Shown: positions 5,851 to 7,224 of the stretch, in pieces
Position numbering within the stretch: position 1 is the first letter of the stretch
How the letters are laid out: each line of letters opens with the position of its first letter
DNA from: Ruminococcaceae bacterium UBA7217
GTDB lineage: Bacteria; Bacillota; Clostridia; Oscillospirales; Acutalibacteraceae
DNA length: 7,224 nt
Assembly (NCBI GenBank): GCA_002490425.1
Contig: DKTZ01000061.1
Location: forward strand, 1-7,224
Reading direction: 5' to 3'
Position numbers and translations under genes: made by a program
The notes under the pieces: generated by a model
Seen by the model: only the letters and a program-made list of their open reading frames with translations
What the model was told of the DNA's origin: nothing
The model's database searches: none

Positions 5851-7068
5851 ATGGATTTATCTAAAATTATCAGCAGAAAAGATGAAGCCGCACAGTATAT
5901 GATTGACGAAATCACTCATATATGCAACGACTTTGAAACAAGAAGCCCCGGCACAAAGGGTGAGGAGCAGGCTTGTCAGTATGCGGCGGATACAATGAAG
6001 GATTTGGGCTGTGACAGAACCTTTGTCGAGGGCTTTAAAGAAAATCCCGGTTCATTCTTCGGCTGGATATACCTAACTATCTCTTGCTGCTTTTTGGCGT
6101 TCGCATCTTACTTCTTTGCACCTGTTCTATCAATAATTTTTATTGCAATAGGACTTGTAATTTGCTTTTTACAGTTCGGTCTTTATAAAAAGACAGTCGA
6201 CAAATTATTTAAAGAGAAAATAGGTCATAATGCAACAGGTTTTAAAAAGCCGACAGGTGAGGTTAAACGCAGAATTATATTCAACGGTCACCCCGACGCC
6301 GCTTGGGAATGGCCTTTCAAATACAAGTTTACTTATCTTGGATTTGACATTCATATGTCTGTTTGCTTTGTCGGTGCATTTTACACGCTTGCAATTGCAA
6401 TACTCAAATTGGCGGGGGTAATTTCAGGCTCTCTTGCATTAAAGCTCGGTCTCGTTGCTCTTGTTTTTGTTCCATTCTGGTTCGGTCTTTACTTTATGTG
6501 GAATGAAAAGAGAATTGTAGGCGGTGCTAACGATAATCTTACGGGCTGTTATATGGGCATTGCAATTCTTAAAATGCTCAAGGATGAGGGTATTGAATTT
6601 GAAAATACCGAGATTGGCGTTGTCCTTTCAGGTTCCGAAGAGGCAGGACTTAGAGGCGCAAAGGCTTGGTGTGAGGCTCATAAGGATGAAATGAACGATG
6701 TACCTACCTTTATAATTTCTTATGATACAATTGCTCAGTCAGAAGAGCTTATGGTAAACTACCGTGACCTTAACGGTACGGTGAAGGTTGATAAGGATGT
6801 ATCCGATTTGTTCTATGAAGCTTGTGAGGAACTTAAAATTCCGTGCAAAAAGGGTATGGTTCCTCCCCTCGGCGGTGCAACCGACTCAGCAGCATTTGCT
6901 CAGGCTGGCTTAAGAGCTACCGGCGTTACAGCGCTCAGCCATGCGCTTCCCGATTTCTACCATACAAGACTTGACACTCCCGACGCGCTTAATAAAGAGT
7001 GCCTTGCTTCTTGCTTTGCCGCTTCTGTAAAAGCTCTCGAAATGTTTGATAACGGCGCAAAGCAGTAA
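5851..7068 (+). CDS. Membrane-embedded M28-type zinc metallopeptidase
   Basis: Protein of 405 residues with the metal-binding residues of the M28 (aminopeptidase/carboxypeptidase-like) fold in order: His147 and Asp149 in NGHPDA, Asp228 in GGANDN, Glu263-Glu264 in GSEEAG (general base and ligand), Asp292 in SYDT, and His371 in FYHTRLDT. An ATDSAAF segment (343-349) supports the family. No signal peptide is present. Instead two hydrophobic blocks lie within the fold: ~70-111 (two segments) before the first ligand, and ~168-217 (probably two segments) between His147 and Asp228. The site is thus likely held at the membrane surface; which face is uncertain. Substrate is unknown, with aminopeptidase activity or amide/peptide hydrolysis most likely. 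The gene has its own promoter and terminator and appears monocistronic. GAGGAGG seven bases before ATG makes the start secure. An M20 family label is possible, but ligand spellings fit M28 better. Confidence 0.88.
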   Translation: MDLSKIISRKDEAAQYMIDEITHICNDFETRSPGTKGEEQACQYAADTMKDLGCDRTFVEGFKENPGSFFGWIYLTISCCFLAFASYFFAPVLSIIFIAIGLVICFLQFGLYKKTVDKLFKEKIGHNATGFKKPTGEVKRRIIFNGHPDAAWEWPFKYKFTYLGFDIHMSVCFVGAFYTLAIAILKLAGVISGSLALKLGLVALVFVPFWFGLYFMWNEKRIVGGANDNLTGCYMGIAILKMLKDEGIEFENTEIGVVLSGSEEAGLRGAKAWCEAHKDEMNDVPTFIISYDTIAQSEELMVNYRDLNGTVKVDKDVSDLFYEACEELKIPCKKGMVPPLGGATDSAAFAQAGLRATGVTALSHALPDFYHTRLDTPDALNKECLASCFAASVKALEMFDNGAKQ

Positions 7069-7081
7069 ATAAATCATTTGA

Positions 7082-7118
7082 AATCCCACAGACGTTATTA
7101 AGTTTGTGGGATTATTTT
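7082..7118 (+). terminator. Rho-independent terminator after the M28 peptidase gene
   Basis: AATCCCACA (7082-7090) pairs perfectly with TGTGGGATT (7105-7113). The stem extends inward by a G-U, an A-T and a C-G pair to 12 bp, around an 8-base loop, and is followed by ATTATTTT. It begins 14 bases after the stop codon. The T-tract is moderate, interrupted by one A. Confidence 0.85.
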
Positions 7119-7169
7119 AATTATTAGAGAAAATTTATAGAAAAACCAATAAATATTTTTGCGTTTTTG

Positions 7170-7198
7170 TTGAAAATAGTATTTTTTAATGATATAAT
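7170..7198 (+). promoter_or_regulatory. Near-consensus SigA promoter for a gene at the window edge
   Basis: The -35 TTGAAA (7170-7175) and perfect -10 TATAAT (7193-7198) are exactly 17 bases apart, with TGA making an extended -10 (7190-7192). This is the strongest promoter in the window. Transcription would begin near 7205. Confidence 0.85.
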
Positions 7199-7215
7199 AA
7201 AAAGGATATTTATGA

Positions 7216-7224
7216 AAAGGAGAG
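7216..7224 (+). promoter_or_regulatory. Ribosome binding site for a gene starting beyond the window
   Basis: AAAGGAGAG closes the window. An ATG at 7212 precedes it and has AAAGGA (7201-7206) in front, but the predicted transcript start near 7205 would remove most of that motif. The true start is therefore more likely just past 7224, with this AAAGGAG as its ribosome binding site. The downstream gene cannot be identified from the bases present. Confidence 0.55.

Noticed and set aside
7212..7224. Start of a gene at ATG 7212
   Set aside because: Only four codons fit, and the ATG lies too close to the predicted transcript start to keep its ribosome binding site; the AAAGGAG that follows fits a start beyond the window better.
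1..7224. CRISPR array, mobile element, tRNA, riboswitch or defence system
   Set aside because: No spaced direct repeats, terminal inverted repeats, transposase or integrase motifs, cloverleaf-like segments or long structured leaders were seen; every gene has a plausible housekeeping or envelope family.

Overview
The window looks like chromosomal DNA from a low-to-moderate-GC Gram-positive anaerobe, most likely a gut-type member of the Clostridia (Oscillospirales/Ruminococcaceae-like). The reasons are AT-rich intergenic DNA, strong AAGGAG/GAGGAGG-type ribosome binding sites, PcrA-type rather than enterobacterial UvrD helicase features, a two-subunit class I fumarase-type gene, a small clostridial-style ferredoxin and a DivIVA-like coiled-coil protein. 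The taxonomic call is inference; there is no rRNA or other strong phylogenetic marker here.

Layout. Positions 7-1033 (minus strand) hold a membrane-anchored alpha/beta hydrolase and its rho-independent terminator. A divergent intergenic region (1034-1177) carries a good plus-strand promoter and a 14-bp perfect palindrome. From 1178 to 5487 four plus-strand genes are packed with overlaps or gaps of at most 16 bases and look like one operon: a DivIVA-like coiled-coil protein, a fumarase/tartrate dehydratase beta subunit, the PcrA/UvrD helicase and a membrane-anchored YdcF/SanA-like (DUF218) protein. After a 62-base gap comes a 61-residue ferredoxin-like protein (5550-5735). A separate promoter then drives a membrane-embedded M28-type metallopeptidase (5851-7068), which ends at a clear terminator. 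The last 55 bases hold a near-consensus promoter and a ribosome binding site for a gene beginning at or beyond the window edge.

How the genes fit together. The operon mixes a probable cell-division or envelope factor, a metabolic enzyme subunit, a DNA-repair helicase and an envelope-linked protein. No single pathway explains it, and it reads as a housekeeping cluster rather than a dedicated system. I found no mobile element, CRISPR array, tRNA, rRNA, riboswitch or defence cassette, and no convincing novel system. The points most worth a second look are the fumarase beta subunit without its alpha partner, the extra ~40 residues between helicase motifs I and Ia, the membrane segments embedded in the peptidase domain, and the irregular cysteine pattern of the ferredoxin. 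Three of the CDS starts are placed downstream of the longest possible open frame because the ribosome binding sites require it.
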